Positions 34,701 through 48,047 are shown, counted from the first letter of the stretch. The stretch is 64,000 nucleotides of DNA from Ptychodera flava (GCF_041260155.1 NC_091932.1:6409501-6473500); one strand, 5' to 3'. The notes: a model not told the origin generated them from the sequence alone. Translations and numbers: made by a program.

Positions 34701-37212
34701 GCCATGGGTTCAATCCTCTCAAGCCTGACTTTCTGGTAATTTATGAGGAGGCCCCTACAATGTATGTACAGGAATTTAGGCATGAGTTGTTTAAACATCA
34801 ACGTCACAACTTCACATCACTTTTTCCAAGTGAGTTTTGATGATTTTCACAGTGTAGAGGGTGACAGTGGTCTGAAACAAAATTTTCCGACATGCACAGG
34901 TTCTAATACACCTAATAGCTTTCTTGTGATAGCATTATTATTTTGAGATACTGCTAAATTTGGAAATGTGTAAATGTTTTTTACTCAGAAAACAGGTTTA
35001 AAGTAATACTTGCAAAAAAACCTGGTTAAATGTAGGTCTCCATAAATATGAGTTACAATCTCATAACAGACAAAATGTATTACACTGAACCATCTCTACA
35101 AACTTCAAACTTTTGTGAGACAATCAATTTGTATGCTTCATGTCAACCATCACAGCCTCGATGAGTGAACAAAAACTTCACACTTGTCAAAATGATTACC
35201 TTCAATTCTTGAAGCTCCAATATTTTACTCAAGGGCAGCCTGACATTTTTGTCCAGTCTAACAGCATCAGGGTCCAGTAAGTGAAAACGTTTGAACACAC
35301 TGAAATAGAAAAATTATGAACATAAGTTACATTGGTGATTGACATGAAAGAATGTTTTGCCAAGTACAGTACTTTAAACTATTTAATTAGATCATTATTC
35401 TTCTTATTTAATTGAGTTAATCCACCAAGGTTATTCATACTTAAGACTCTGAAAGATTGACATCAATACAATAATTTTTAGGGACAGCACTTTTATTACT
35501 TAGCTCAAAACTGAGAAAAAATACTTGCTACACAATCATACGCATTGAGTAAATTAAGCTCATTTTGTTAATCCAAAAGTGATGATCACAAAATGAAATT
35601 ACAGCAAAATGAAATGCACAGTGCTGGGCCCATATGAGCTACACGTATGGCACAACTCAAAATTATAAGTGGAATCCTGCAGCAAGCTGATTACAATCAC
35701 GACATGACAATACTGTAATGCAAGGATTCAATAGGTGCTCTGATATCACACAAATACTGAGTTGTGTTGGTGATTTGGCATATCAGGTGGAAATAACACC
35801 ACAATAGATGATGGATCACACATACAACAAGTATACTCTTTAGTCTTATGAATTTCTGTTCATTTTGATGCCTTTAGTCCGTATTTCTTCACTAAGCACA
35901 ACAACACTTTTCTAAGATTTTTGTCCAGTTTTACAGAATCCTAAATTTGTTTACAAGTACATGTAAATACCTTCCCCTTTCTACAATGGAGCTTCCAACT
36001 AAGTATAATACAAGTACTTCAGGTAGCCCAACATTAGCTAGCTTGTGTGATAATTCGGTATAAAATGTTTTGAATAGAAAAACATACAGTTGAAATCTTT
36101 CTGTTAAACATTAATATTTCAGACTTTGAATGAATATTTAAATTTAATTTAAATGTATCTTTAGATATACTTACTGCAAAATTTCTTTCTTTGTGAAGTA
36201 CGTCAGTTCCTGTAAGAAAAGGAGAGTTGTTAATATTATTATTAATCTATGTGGTATACACGAAGCCCATTTTGACAGATTCTACAGATTGACAAGTACT
36301 TATTCGTTGATAAGATCTCTCTGAACGGGCTACATTCTCAGAATAAACGTGAAGTTCTTCATCAATGGAGGTACAACCAAGATCTCGCCTGTACCGCCAT
36401 ACTAAACCATATTTGAATATTGTTGTATTTGGAGAAGTGCATTATTTTTCATATAAATGATCTGACACAAAAAATAAAATACAATATTGCGATTTAAGCT
36501 GCTGGTGGAGGTACAGCTTAGCAATTGATACGAATGGTTGCAAAACATAATACGACTGGGGTGGACGAGTGGTACTGAACATATAGGGCTTCGTCGCGGC
36601 AAATTCTTGAGCAGGGCAGGCTGTAATTTACAACGCACAAATATAGTCACCATCAGAAAGGGAGGCACTGGAAACGTTCTCAGAGTCCTACATTTTTTGG
36701 AAATTTATCTTAAGCAACATGACGTAAAGTAGCGTATCCTGGATGTCTCTATTTTTCAATAGAAGAGAAGCGAAGCGGATCCGGTACTGCAATTTCCAAA
36801 TAATGAGTGACACTTCCTTGTTATGTTATGATGGCCGCCATATTGGACTACTTGAGCAGTGGACAGTCGACCATCATCGGCGGTCGGTCCACACGAACTT
36901 GGCACTTTCTAAGTGATAGTAGAGCAGTTGCGTTCGATATCTGACCGACAAGGCGACATCGCTACCGCTGCACAAGTCAACCCCTGAATGGTCACCAGAT
37001 TTTTCACGAAATTACGACGGAACGGAGAGGCTTGATCGCGTCAATATAATCAGTCACGCAATTGCATAAGACTTGAGAGAAAGACACATATTAAACCACC
37101 TGTTCAGATTCTTGCCCTCCACATTGCCCTTAATCAGAAATATGGGGATGAGGAATCATACCTGATAATCTTCAAGTTCAGCTTCTGTAAACTGTGTATT
37201 CGTATTACCCAT
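31789..37212 (-). CDS. CIB1-like: CIB1-like calcium- and integrin-binding EF-hand protein, gene A (7 exons)
   Basis: Coding exons in transcript order: 37212-37162, 36209-36175, 35299-35200, 34510-34363, 33700-33591, 33080-32992, 31810-31789; all have GT-AG borders and the total is 555 nt (184 aa). CIB proteins are small calmodulin/calcineurin-B-like regulators that bind integrin alpha tails, kinases and, for CIB2/3, hair-cell channel subunits. The N-terminus [17 protein letters not shown] has Gly2 and Thr6 as for N-myristoylation. The block [12 protein letters not shown]...[13 protein letters not shown] is closest to CIB1. EF-hand loops: [12 protein letters not shown] (112-123), with Asp at position 12 as in CIB1 EF-3, and [12 protein letters not shown] (154-165), canonical ligands. 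The C-terminus PDFINSFRFRL matches the family's PDF..SF.. ending. It lies head-to-tail with gene B. Confidence 0.9.
32341..32975. repeat. CAGCTATCCCATA minisatellite in CIB gene A intron 6, split by an insert
   Basis: Degenerate units of about 20-33 bp, each with ATCAGCTATCCCATA and often ACATGTATTAAC or GTAACACATGATGTG. The array runs 32341-32640 and resumes at about 32917-32975. The intervening segment is a hairpin-rich insert. Confidence 0.85.
32645..32916. mobile_element. Hairpin-rich insert within the minisatellite
   Basis: Contains the palindrome GGTATATTGGCAATATACC (about 32704-32722) and a longer stem in which TTTTGACCAGTTCAC and CATATATGCA (32832-32857) pair with TGCATATATG and GTGAACTGGTCAAAA (32873-32899), framed by AGCAATAAA/TTTATTGCT. 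It is probably a small non-autonomous element; ends not sharply defined. Confidence 0.6.
33840..34375 (-). repeat. Degenerate tandem copies of the exon 4 / intron 4 splice-donor region (CIB gene A)
   Basis: The real donor at 34363/34362 reads TTTTAGAATCTATG|GTAAGTAAGAT on the minus strand. Downstream in the intron are copies TTTTAAAATCTCTG|GTAAGTAAGAT (about 33970-33988) and TTAGAATCTATG|GTAAGTTGG (about 33853-33871), plus two copies without GT (about 33881 and 33915). The flanking intron phrase (CTTGTTGAATTTAGTGT) is also repeated. A TTAA element (33999-34319) sits inside the array. Confidence 0.8.
33999..34319. mobile_element. TTAA-class MITE, 321 bp (AGGGACAAAGTC ends), in CIB gene A intron 4
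   Basis: TTAA at 33995-33998 and TTAC at 34320-34323 bracket long inverted repeats (AGGGACAAAGTC and GCCATTTTTCATGAA with their complements) that meet at the perfect palindrome TGGTCATGACCA near 34159. The arms pair over most of the element. Confidence 0.85.
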
Positions 37213-37784
37213 TTTTAGGGCACTTCTCCGGTATGTACACTTCTAAAGTAGATCAACTGTTCTAACTCACAGTGCAGTGTTACGTGGAATAAGGTTTCAG
37301 GCAAAATGCCAAATCGAGGCTGTCAATTGTAATTTGCATATCAAAGGATTCCTCCATAACGGCTTGACGTCATGCCGTAAACAACAGTAAATAAAGAAGT
37401 TGGGTCGTGACATTGGTCAAAGTGTCATCATCTATTGGTGAATTAAAGTGCACTTCGATTGGATAGACAATATGTCAGTACTGTTTTTATCATCATCACC
37501 TTTCGATTTGTGTTTGTTAATGCATGGAGGTAGAAAGAGAGACTACCCTCCATGGTTAATGTTACCACAGTCCCGCCACAGTGTGTGGAGGGACTGTGGT
37601 TTTATCATAGACTGGGGGGGGGGGGGCACTCTACTTTGTTTGGTTTTACACACAGTTCGTCTATAGAGGGGACCGTATTTTTACAGCAACAGTTTGATTC
37701 GAACAAAGTCTTGAAAGTCTAGTATGTGATTTAGGTTATGATCGTGTGTTGCACTCGAAATCTGGGATCTAGGATGAGGTTATC

Positions 37785-38383
37785 GAAAATTTTGAGACAT
37801 TGATGTCCGACGGTAATGGTGCATTCTGACAGGTGTTTCAATTTATTTATCACTCGGTAAAACCATTTGAAAATGACATTGAACACTGATATTTTTATTA
37901 CATTGTTTGCATGATCAATGTTTGAGTCACAATATTCAACAACCAAACAATGACAATACATTTTGTAAAGAACAGTTCTCAATTTTCCAGAGATTGAAGA
38001 CCAAAGAATATGCAGGAATGGAAAATATTTGACCCTCTAATGAAAAGCCTGAATATGGTATGGTTAAATGCAAAAAATGGCTATTGAACTGAAGTCAATT
38101 AAAATATAAGTCTATTACAGTAAAATATGTTTCTGTGATAAAGGATGAATTCACAACACTTCAGCATTATCTTTGATCCTGTGAAAAATTTGAGAAATTC
38201 GTGTGTGCAATGGTGCAGTCTGGTGCAATCTGAGAGGTGTTTTCAAATTTGTCTTTTACTAGTAAAACTGTTAGAACACCCAAAGGGGATAGCACGAGAG
38301 GAGGGTGTTTCCCTCTCGCATCGAAATTTTAAGAAATTGATGTGTGCAATGGTGCAATCTGAGAGGTGTTTCAATTTATTTGG
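37785..38383. repeat. Three diverged interspersed copies of a roughly 65-bp unit
   Basis: Copies at about 37785-37848, 38183-38255 and 38321-38383 share ATTTTGAGAAATTGATGTGT-like starts, then CAATGGTGCAATCTGAGAGG and GTGTTTCAATTTATTT. Spacing is irregular (about 335 and 65 bp between copies). Confidence 0.7.
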
Positions 38384-39463
38384 TACAAAAAATTGAGTAT
38401 TAAACCCCATTCTTCCTCTCCAGATTTTGAGCAACCCTCTTTGAAGTTTTCAATTTTTTTGAGTGACCCCCTCATATTTCTTCGACTGCAGGCCGTTAAA
38501 GGAGCTCCCTAACTAGTATATACTGTGAAATGCTACAGCTATAACTATAGACTCTATATCTGAATGTACTACAACTGTGAATTTGGCATAATACATGTCA
38601 TCATCCAATGCAGTTGGGTACTTTAGTGAGTATCCAATAATGACAGAAATATTCGATTTTCATCAACAATATTCATAAATCATAAAGTTGTTTCAGTTTT
38701 ACACTTTAATTATGACTAATAATGCCTTATGACCATGTGCTCGCAGTGAATGAACTTTACAAACTCTGACAGACCAGCCATACATATATCAAAATCGAAA
38801 ACTTACATTGGAGAAGCAACAAATCTACATGCCATACTATTTGTAACATATAAATCTGCATCGAATTACTAGGCTAAATCACTGTTCGCCGATCACCGTT
38901 GCTAAAGATACGGTGCAAAAACAGCACTCTAACAAGACATACAAAAAAAATCACATCAAAGTTTTGCCACATTCGTATCAAGACGCTAAAGCAGACAAAA
39001 CTATACTATACAGACCATTTTGAAGGGAAGGGTCGTCAGAACTAAGTTTTTTCGACTTTCTTGTTTACAATGTATGTCATGCATGATATCTAGTAGCATC
39101 ACGTCAACATAGCTGTAACATTTAAATTTTACGATATACAGAATGACCCTAGACCCTAAAATATGTTTTACCTTTCATCAATAGGCAACTCACTTTGGAT
39201 ACAGTGTTTACATTGGTCATATAGGTCCCAGAAATAGTTTGAGAGCAATCCGACGACCCCCTCCATTAAAGGCCCGTCACTTTATTTTGAGCATATTAAA
39301 GCACGTCTTCTCAACATGTACATTGCACTGATAGACAACTAATATAATCATATGCTTACAACTTCAACTTTTTGAATGATAACCACTTTCATAGGACAAA
39401 CCATCGCCACTATAGCATTTCCTTGACGCTTTGTACTCATCAGTTTTCCACTCTTTATTGGTC

Positions 39464-39475
39464 GATATATATATG

Positions 39476-39531
<56 letters not shown>
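39464..39531. repeat. (TA)n microsatellite
   Basis: Near-pure TA dinucleotides with two GT interruptions. Confidence 0.97.
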
Positions 39532-39532
<1 letters not shown>

Positions 39533-40455
39533 TCGTCATTAGCATTGGCACACTATCTACATTGTTAAATATAAACAGAGACCGTATCAAACCAAATTCG
39601 TTTCATTTGACCTTACCCCCCCCCCCCGCCAATTAAAACAAAATTACATTGCAAATATTCGAGTTCGATCGTGATTTTAACTTCCCCGAAACATGATAAA
39701 ATGAGAAAAAAATAGGTTGCTTGGAGTTCAATAAACTAGCGACTGACGGTTAACAAACTCCGAATGACACTTAAATTACACACACTCCCCTGGCATCATA
39801 ATTGGGGTATGCAGTCACAACAATTCTAGGCACGATGACATCGACAGATTAACACCCTCCCTAATATACGCGATAACTTTCGTTTAACATTGGCGTGGTT
39901 TAATTATCAAGCGTCCTTTACCATGGACCGAATTTTCAGTGTCATATAGTTATCTGTCAGTCAAGCTAAAGAAACTTAAACACGTGACACGTGGTATGCA
40001 AATGATGAGTAATATTAAATTTTATTAACATGAATATTTACATGACATTAGTATAAATAGTAAAATTCTTAAGCACCTTGTTTATACTTTGAAGAGGAAA
40101 CCTTTGACTTTGATTACTGAATAATTCCATGCTTGTGTCATAAAATCGCATTAGTAACCACAGCGTAGTGCTGGTAGTGCCATGACGATACCATACATCA
40201 AGTTTTCTTGAACTTTCAGTTTGAACATTGTCGTTTGTAAAACGCTATTTGTTTTTGTTGATTTACAACGTGCTGAATCGTAAATATCAATGGAACCATT
40301 GCTGCAAATTTCCTTCATGTTTGTACGTTTAGCGTGTATGCATATTTTCCCTTGTGATAATGTGGATGATATTTCTTGAAGACCGACAACGTTAACCGAT
40401 CTAATGGTATGTGTACATAAATGGTATATACAGATATCACGTCAGCAGACTTGTC

Positions 40456-40487
<32 letters not shown>

Positions 40488-40523
40488 TATATATATGTAT
40501 GTATGTATGTATATGTATATATA
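40456..40523. repeat. (TA)n/(GTAT)n microsatellite
   Basis: TA run followed by three GTAT units and a second TA run, directly next to the hairpin at 40524. Confidence 0.95.
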
Positions 40524-40675
40524 TAATAACACAAAATTACTTTAGTACAAAGTAATTATATCTGTTACTTAAGTTTCATGCATCTTGCAATCACTTCTGT
40601 CTGATGATTGCAGGATGCATGAAACTTAAGTAACAGATATCATTACTTTGTACTTGAAGTAATTTTGTGTTATTA
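40524..40675. mobile_element. 152-bp hairpin element
   Basis: The left arm starts TAATAACACAAAATTACTTT and the right arm ends with its complement. The arms pair over about 62 bp with few mismatches, including ATCTGTTACTTAAGTTTCAT and GCATC. The loop contains a smaller stem, TGCAATCA/TGATTGCA. No coding content; possibly a MITE inserted in TA-rich DNA. Confidence 0.8.
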
Positions 40676-40735
40676 CTTATAACGCTCTACTTTAGCATCG
40701 AGCACTGTAAATTGCCACGAGGACATCTGTATACT

Positions 40736-40738
<3 letters not shown>

Positions 40739-40798
<60 letters not shown>
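40739..40798. repeat. (TA)n microsatellite
   Basis: About 29 pure TA repeats. Confidence 0.97.
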
Positions 40799-40800
<2 letters not shown>

Positions 40801-41383
40801 CTTTTCTCAAGCACGTGACTACTTTCCTCAAAGATTATGCATAAAAAACAAATAATCAGAGGGACTGTCATGTGACCGTGACAGAGCCGGACAGGTTGAA
40901 GCGTTTTAAGTTTGAAGCGTGATACATGCAGAACAAAATGTTGCAAAAAATGCTGTGTCTAAATGTGAATACCAGTATGCATTTACTGCTTTAAAAGAGT
41001 AATCACAGGTAATGCACTTTCCATGTCGCTATATATAACTGTTACGAAACAAACTTTGCTGAGTGTCATGTAAATTTAACCAAAACCCCTTCAATACAAA
41101 GCCCCCTTTGGCAAGCAGCTTTGAGATAGTAAAGCCATAACAGTAAGTGATTCATAAATCACATATCCACCATTTTGTCATGATCTTTGTCATTATCTGT
41201 TTTATGCAATCGACGCTCTTTCCAACTCTGTATCCGATAACACTTCATCCTCCACTGAACGGCAAAATAAGTAGTTGTCATCATCCTCAGCCTGCCAGTG
41301 TATCAGGCATGGCCACTCACATACCGTATGAGGGCGTTGATCAATCCCAAGCGCTTCCACGAACACGCCAATTGCGCTGACTG

Positions 41384-44300
41384 CTAAAGTTTGATTCGGA
41401 ACGACCTAGAGAGACAGAAATGATATGGTCAATCAATGGTTTACATGTATTCAAATATGCATCCTTGCTTGACAGATTGTAAAGCACATTTTCTTGTCAA
41501 TCGTTTGATATTTTTGATGTCCAAATTTCATTGGAATGTTTTGATTCGGCTCAATTCGAAACATCACACTGTTCAGTTTTAGGATGTAATCTTTGTCTAT
41601 CAGAAAAGCTACACATGATCACTGCGCTATAAATAAACGCCCTGAGTTGGTTTTAAAAGGTCGCCACCAAAACTACTACTTTATATCGAATTTAAACAAT
41701 CAGCTCAGCATAATGGTACTCACAACCACTCTGCCATAGGAAGGATTATATCTTTTCAGCAAAATGTGGACTTGTTGATAAAATTAATATAAACATTTGA
41801 CTTTTGTTCTAGGATGACTTTTGACCTTACGTACACAGATATCATTGCGAGTCCCATATCATGATAATACTTAACATCTTCTTTTGACCAATCAATTGGT
41901 GGAAAATTTAGATTTTGTTACAAAAATGTAGACTTTTTGAACCCCTCCCCTTTAAAAGAAAATTGTACAGTTCGCATTCCGTAGTTGAAATCGTCCAGGA
42001 TGCATCGAGACTGAGGCAGAGATAATAGAAGATAATACATGTAGTTTTGTTTTAGAGTTTCACAATAAGTAAAGGACGGTATACCTTACTGTCTGAACAC
42101 TACGTTATTAAAGCAACATGTGATCAAACGAGGGAATAATGAAGTCTTACCTCATAAAGTCTGGTGACCTGGAAATGACATGTGAAAATTCTGCAAACGT
42201 CAGCTTTCTGTCGTCGTCTAAATCTGTCTCTGAAAATATCTGAAATTGAAATTTTTAATTTCAAAAATTTGTGACTATATTTCCCAGTTTAGGATTTTGT
42301 ACGCTGAGTGGCATGGCAACAAACTTGGATTTGATAATGTCAGAACTGGAAGTTGGTTAAATAGAAAAATATTCAGCTTGAGAAGATTGAATCAATCTTA
42401 TCAAATTTGCTATATATGTCCTCCACTCATACTGCATCAAAATGTTATCAAAAACACTGCGCTCTTTCGTGTTTTAAAGTTGCATATATGTGTACAATAT
42501 ACACGTAAAGTATTTGAAAGACAATTACGCCACCGTTCATGTCTTACATTGTCGATAAGAAGCTTCATTTCATTTTCTGTGAGTCGTTGTTCATTCTCTT
42601 CACTCGACGCTGTTATCCTTCTAACCATTTCTCTGATATCAGATTCATCAACCAGGTCATCCTCGTTGAAATCTACAAACAAAACAGCGACCAGATTAAC
42701 ATTTAACATCAACGTCACACATGTAGAATACTTTCGGTGATACATTGTTTGATGACATAGCATAGCTATTACATGACCAGTGCCGATTTTGAGAACAAGG
42801 AACATCAAAGTCGGTCAGGTAGGATTATTTTGAGAACAGGGAACATCAAAGTCGGTCAGGTAGGATTTGCTCTTGAGATTTCGTGCATACTTGGACCTTC
42901 AGAAACATCAAATCTATCATCATCCTTCGTGTGAACATCAAGGAGTACAATAGGAGTGCAACACCTTATAAAAGTAGCTTAGACAGCGAATTTGTCAATG
43001 GTGAAAGCCCAGGTACCTTTTCCCACCATCAAAACACTATTCTAATACTTTGATAAATAAGAGACTTCTGAATTCATTAGTTGTACAAAATGTACCCTTA
43101 AGCATTGACAGGTCACCCATGCATTCTGATTCCTTGTCTTGTTTTCACTGTCCGTAGGAACTCATTGCATTTACTAGTAAAATACTTGGATGCATAACCT
43201 TATTTGCATTTTTAGGATTCATCTGCACTCAAAATAGTCGCATGTCTCTCAAAAACACGAAACAAGTGTCTAGTTTTGACTCATACTCAAGGTGAAAATT
43301 GTCTTTGTAATCAAAATTTTACTGTTTGAAGGTGATTTAAAAACAAAAACACTTAGAATTGCGGCAACTGTGAAACAGCAAGTGATAAATTTGAAGAGAA
43401 GCGTGGGAGAGAAAAACTCACCATAAATTCGGAATGCATACTCTATCTTCACCTGCATGGGGGCGCTGTCACTAAATACAGAAATCATATCGAGAAAATC
43501 TTCAAAATTCATTCCACCATCCCCTTGGGTGGAAAATACTTTACAAATTCTGTCCTTGAAAGGGTTGCACTGTAAGACAAGGAAATACAGATAGTTTACC
43601 TGCATCAAAGTAGCTATACCAACCGTCCACTCAATCACTCTCAGACATACCTGTCAATCAAAATACGCAAATCCCCTCCCCGTGTTTTTCAATCGGTCTA
43701 TCTGTATGTCCCTGCATCTACCTATTTACCTGAAATCAATTCATGCTAGTCTGTCTGTTAGTCTGTCTGTCTATTCATCAATCTGTCTTGGTTAGTGTGT
43801 AAATCTACTCAATTCATTCTTATGAACGCACCTACAATGATCATCAGTGGAAATGCTAATCGATGTATTGGACGGACCGCACTGCATGACCCATCGATAA
43901 GGATGCTTACCTGCAATTCAGGCAGTTTTAAAATCGTATCCATCGACAAAATTGCCTTTCTGTTGTTCTCGACTGTCTCGGGATCCAATTCAGAAAATCT
44001 GTCAAATACACTAAAACGAGACGAAACATGTCTTCAAGTTGTGTAAATGTGACGTCATTGCCCATTTTTAATTTTGTAGAACAATGCATACTACTACGTT
44101 GAGTGGTTACTAATCGTTATTTCTTCATTGCAGGAAGTTTACTACCGTGAGTTCAACTTAAGATAAGATCAAAGCGCTGTTTATATTTTCAGTCTGGTTA
44201 CACGGCAAAATTAAGTATGGTATGTCGAGACAAACCCGAGAAATAAGTTTAATGTTAATTTTGGCGGGAATCAAAATACTTTGTCGGACAAATATAGAAA

Positions 44301-46834
44301 TTCCACTCAGCTTATGAAATTAGAGTACATTGATTTCCAAACCGAAATCAAATCTAGCGCTGCTTTTGAATTCGTGTTCCTAAAATGGATGGATCAAACA
44401 AGTGACTTGTCGTCGATCGATCGCTGCTACTTCATGATGAAGGACTTTGGCAAAATTGCTCTGATTGAAGTTTCGCCCCTGCTTTGAAAATATCTTCATG
44501 TATCACGCAAATTGAGGCTTGAAAAGGCTTCCTTATGTTATGAGTAAAATAAGTCTACAATAACAGACAAATCTAGTGGAGCACGAATGAAAAGCTATCG
44601 CAAAACAACGGTAGATGTATGGTATACGTACTGTAAAATTTCTGCTTTCGATAAATACGTCAACTCCTGTAGAGAGATAAAAGCATAAATAAAGGAAATT
44701 AATCAAGAAAAACACATTCCAAACACCTTACTGTCTAGGGAAGGTCTTCTTGTTAGAGAGAGATTGTTTCCCTGTTGAACAAAAACAGTCATCTGAATAA
44801 AACAGTCATTTTGCAATTATTCAGTGCTATGATGCTGAAACGTGCACACTGTAACGCAGTGAACCAGTCCAGACGCTCACCACATTTTACACAGACTAGA
44901 CATACTTTGACGGCTATCAATCGCACTTTAAGACCCTAAAAGCATACTACATAAACCTGACAAATACTATAAGGCAAATGTGACTTCTAATACATTTGGC
45001 ATATAGCATAAAGTTTTGCATTTTGTACTTCGAAAGAATTCGGCTATCAGAGCCGCAAAAATGTGTCGTTTTTATGGCGTATGATGATGGAGAAACTGTT
45101 TCGAAGAAGAATCATGAAAATAGCTTATTATAATAAATATTTCCCTTAACATCCGTTATTGGCGATTATTTTTGGCAGATATTAATTTATAGCTTTTTTA
45201 TCTGTAAGCGGGACTGAAGGTGTCCACGCTCACAGCATATTTCAACATGCTGAATATGACTGGTAAAATGGCTTGAGAACTGTTCAATATCTTGAAAATG
45301 TTTCTTTACGCGTTTGGTTGTGAACAGATCCTAGAACTGTCACGCTTAGGTCATATCACCTTTGATAGGTAGCGTGACAGACGGCGTCACCACCTCCTGA
45401 TGTTGTAAGGGGCCCTCGCACATTGTCGCATAAACGCCAACGTCCTGCCTCGCAATCTGCGTTTCTGAAACAGACACTGTGACTAATGCTATGGCGCGGG
45501 ATGAAAGCAAGCAGACGATAGGAAGTCACACAATTTTTATAGTTAACAGTACAATATGCCGTGCAATCGAGGTTTATGTTATGTTTCAGGATGTCTGTCG
45601 GTGACAAATAAAGCCATCGGTACAGGCACATTTAGGGACTGTGATACAGAGTAAAGTTAGCTCTGGTCTAACAGTAGTTTGCTGCTTCTCTTTTAAAAAA
45701 ATCTGATCTCGTGCGAAAGTGAAGTTTATGGATTGAAATGAGCTTAAATCCCCTCTAAACGACCTAACGAATTTTGCTTTTTGAAATCCTGCGACAAACT
45801 CAGACGGTCCCTAAGCTACCGACAGCTATTTATGACCCATGCGCAAACACTAGAACTCTATTATAATCACAAATGACAGAACAAAATTGAAATATGATGA
45901 CAGGAATTCTCGATTATATAGTATCCGTGTACATTTATGAGGAATATTCCATTTGCACGAAGAGGGCTCGAGGTACTATGTTACTGAGATACTAACGTCC
46001 GGAGACACAATTTGTGATAGTTCGCCTATGGTAGAAAAAAAGAAAGTGGGCATGAATTTGACACATACAAACAACGCCTGGAAAACGAGAGACTTAACAA
46101 TCTAAATGAGTGAATTTTCTCTAACCATAATTTGTTAATTTTTAAAGGTGCGTAACACACACTCCCTGAAAAACACGATGGCTCTCTGCGCTGATATGTG
46201 AAATCGATCGTTCCACATGGGTCATTGCTGTGTCAACTTTCATTCGGGACACAAAAAACAACACAAATGCTATTTTTAGAGAGAAAACGTTTTGAATGTT
46301 TCATCGTAAAGGTCGAATAAGTCTTAGATGCTCATGCGGGTACAGTGTAAAGTGTAACCGACACTCTTGACAAACTCGAAGACAGAGAAGGCATCACGTG
46401 GCAATCACTGTTCCATTAACATGTCTTTACAAAGCTACAGAGTCGTGTATAAGAATAGCAAACCTATAGTAGACGTCATTACAAACTATGCCATGCCCCA
46501 CCTACCGTTTACAATAAAAATAGTCTACGTGCACTGGTTTGTATCATGGCTGAATGCCCGAATGACATATATCTGCGGGTTGTAAACAGACTGCAAAGCG
46601 CAATGGAACAAAGAAACTCGTTTCGTCTGTGAAATTGGAAATGAGTTTTACGACTGTCTCGGAGGGTTATGTCACGATTAAATCTTCGAAAATTTGGATT
46701 CTCAACTTCCGCTTTCTCGTTCTTTGTAGATTAAATGGTGTGTCTACCTCTACGATTCACTAACAAATGGTAGGCGATTCTACCTCATAATCGTCAAGTT
46801 CCCCTTTCGTCAGCTTACTGCTCCAGCTCCCCAT
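41384..46834 (-). CDS. CIB1-like: CIB1-like calcium- and integrin-binding EF-hand protein, gene B (7 exons)
   Basis: Coding exons in transcript order: 46834-46784, 44666-44632, 44010-43911, 43569-43422, 42672-42548, 42239-42151, 41405-41384; all GT-AG, 570 nt in total (189 aa). Exon lengths equal those of gene A (51, 35, 100, 148, -, 89, 22) except exon 5, which is 15 nt longer and adds five residues to the linker between the EF-hands. The N-terminus [17 protein letters not shown] resembles mammalian CIB1 and fits N-myristoylation (Gly2, Ser6). EF-hand loops: [12 protein letters not shown] (112-123) and [12 protein letters not shown] (159-170). The C-terminus is PDFMRSFRIKL. The identical intron phases show that A and B are tandem duplicates; divergence is enough for separate roles. 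Confidence 0.9.
42787..42868. repeat. 41-bp tandem duplication in CIB gene B intron 4
   Basis: TTTTGAGAACAAGGAACATC and the 21 bases after it are repeated immediately with one mismatch. The duplication is young and lies wholly within the intron. Confidence 0.95.
43743..43790. repeat. (GTCT)n-like short repeat
   Basis: Impure GTCT units in CIB gene B intron 3. Confidence 0.8.
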
Positions 46835-47689
46835 TCTTCGTAGTCTGTACCGCTGACTTAATTCTCTCAGAACTGGGAAAATAGTAGACGTAGAACGCAG
46901 TCTTGTACTGGAACTTATATCCTATGTTTTCACCCAGCCTTTAACATGCTTGACCTAGGTCACAGAGGGAAGGATTTGATAGGCTAGCCGCTGCATCTTG
47001 ACATTTATACTATGGCTAACGAAACAAACAAGCGCCTTGTTGCGCAGGCGTAGTGATAACACGCATGATAATACAAAAAAATTGTGCATTTAGTATATCT
47101 GCATTCATATGGTATATCTCAAAGATATGGAATATAGGTCAGCAGTGACGGAAGCAGAACAATTTAGTGTGTGTATGCCTGTGAGTGTTTGTACGTGGGT
47201 GTTGTGTGTGTGTCTATGTGTGTGTGTGTAATCAGTCGAAATGAACTATATTTCACTGTAGTAACCAAATACCTAGTGAACATAAGAAATGACAAATCTT
47301 GTAATTACTATTGAAAGGTGTTTTAGTGAGCTCACAATACAAGATATTCATATTCTGTGAATCTGGACGCACGGATTCCTTCCTGCGTTGCGCATTGGGT
47401 CACATTTTTACATGTGAGTAAGGGGACATTCGTTTCCAGAGCAACGGAATTCTATTATTGTAAGGACAGAATTCAGACGAAGAGAAAGGGACAAAAGATG
47501 CAACAGGTCAACATTTCGAACTCCACACTCTAAGAAGAAGCAATACTTGAAGATGATAGTTTGATGTATGAGAGCTAAGCACACATTCAATATAAAAGAA
47601 TGACGCAAACGAATAGTAAACCTCGGTATAGATCTGTTAGGCAAAACATGGAATACTCAAGGTTTCTGACGTGACGTGACGTGATATTA
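46835..47689. other. Upstream region of CIB gene B
   Basis: 5' flank of gene B. No TATA box or other gene recognised; a short GTGT-rich stretch is at about 47196-47230. It ends in TTA (47687-47689), the target duplication of the next element. Confidence 0.5.
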
Positions 47690-47871
47690 GGGACTGGTCA
47701 GTTTCTTCGGCCGGGGGGGGGGGGGGCGGTGGATTATTTTTTGCCGATGTCAAAAAGTGGCTGACCCCTCTATTCCAAATTTTGAAAACAGGGTGACCCC
47801 CCTGTTCCAAATTTTGAAAACAGGGTGACCCCCCGCACGCGACAACTGTAATATGTAATAATATAATACTG

Positions 47872-48047
<176 letters not shown>

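Larger units (their letters stand above)
37213..41383. other. Intergenic stretch between the two CIB genes
   Basis: Begins with the promoter side of gene A, where no TATA box is obvious. It holds poly(G) at 37614-37626, three diverged copies of a 60-bp repeat (37785-38383), TA microsatellites, poly(C) at 39616-39627 and a 152-bp hairpin. No protein-coding exon recognised. Confidence 0.55.
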
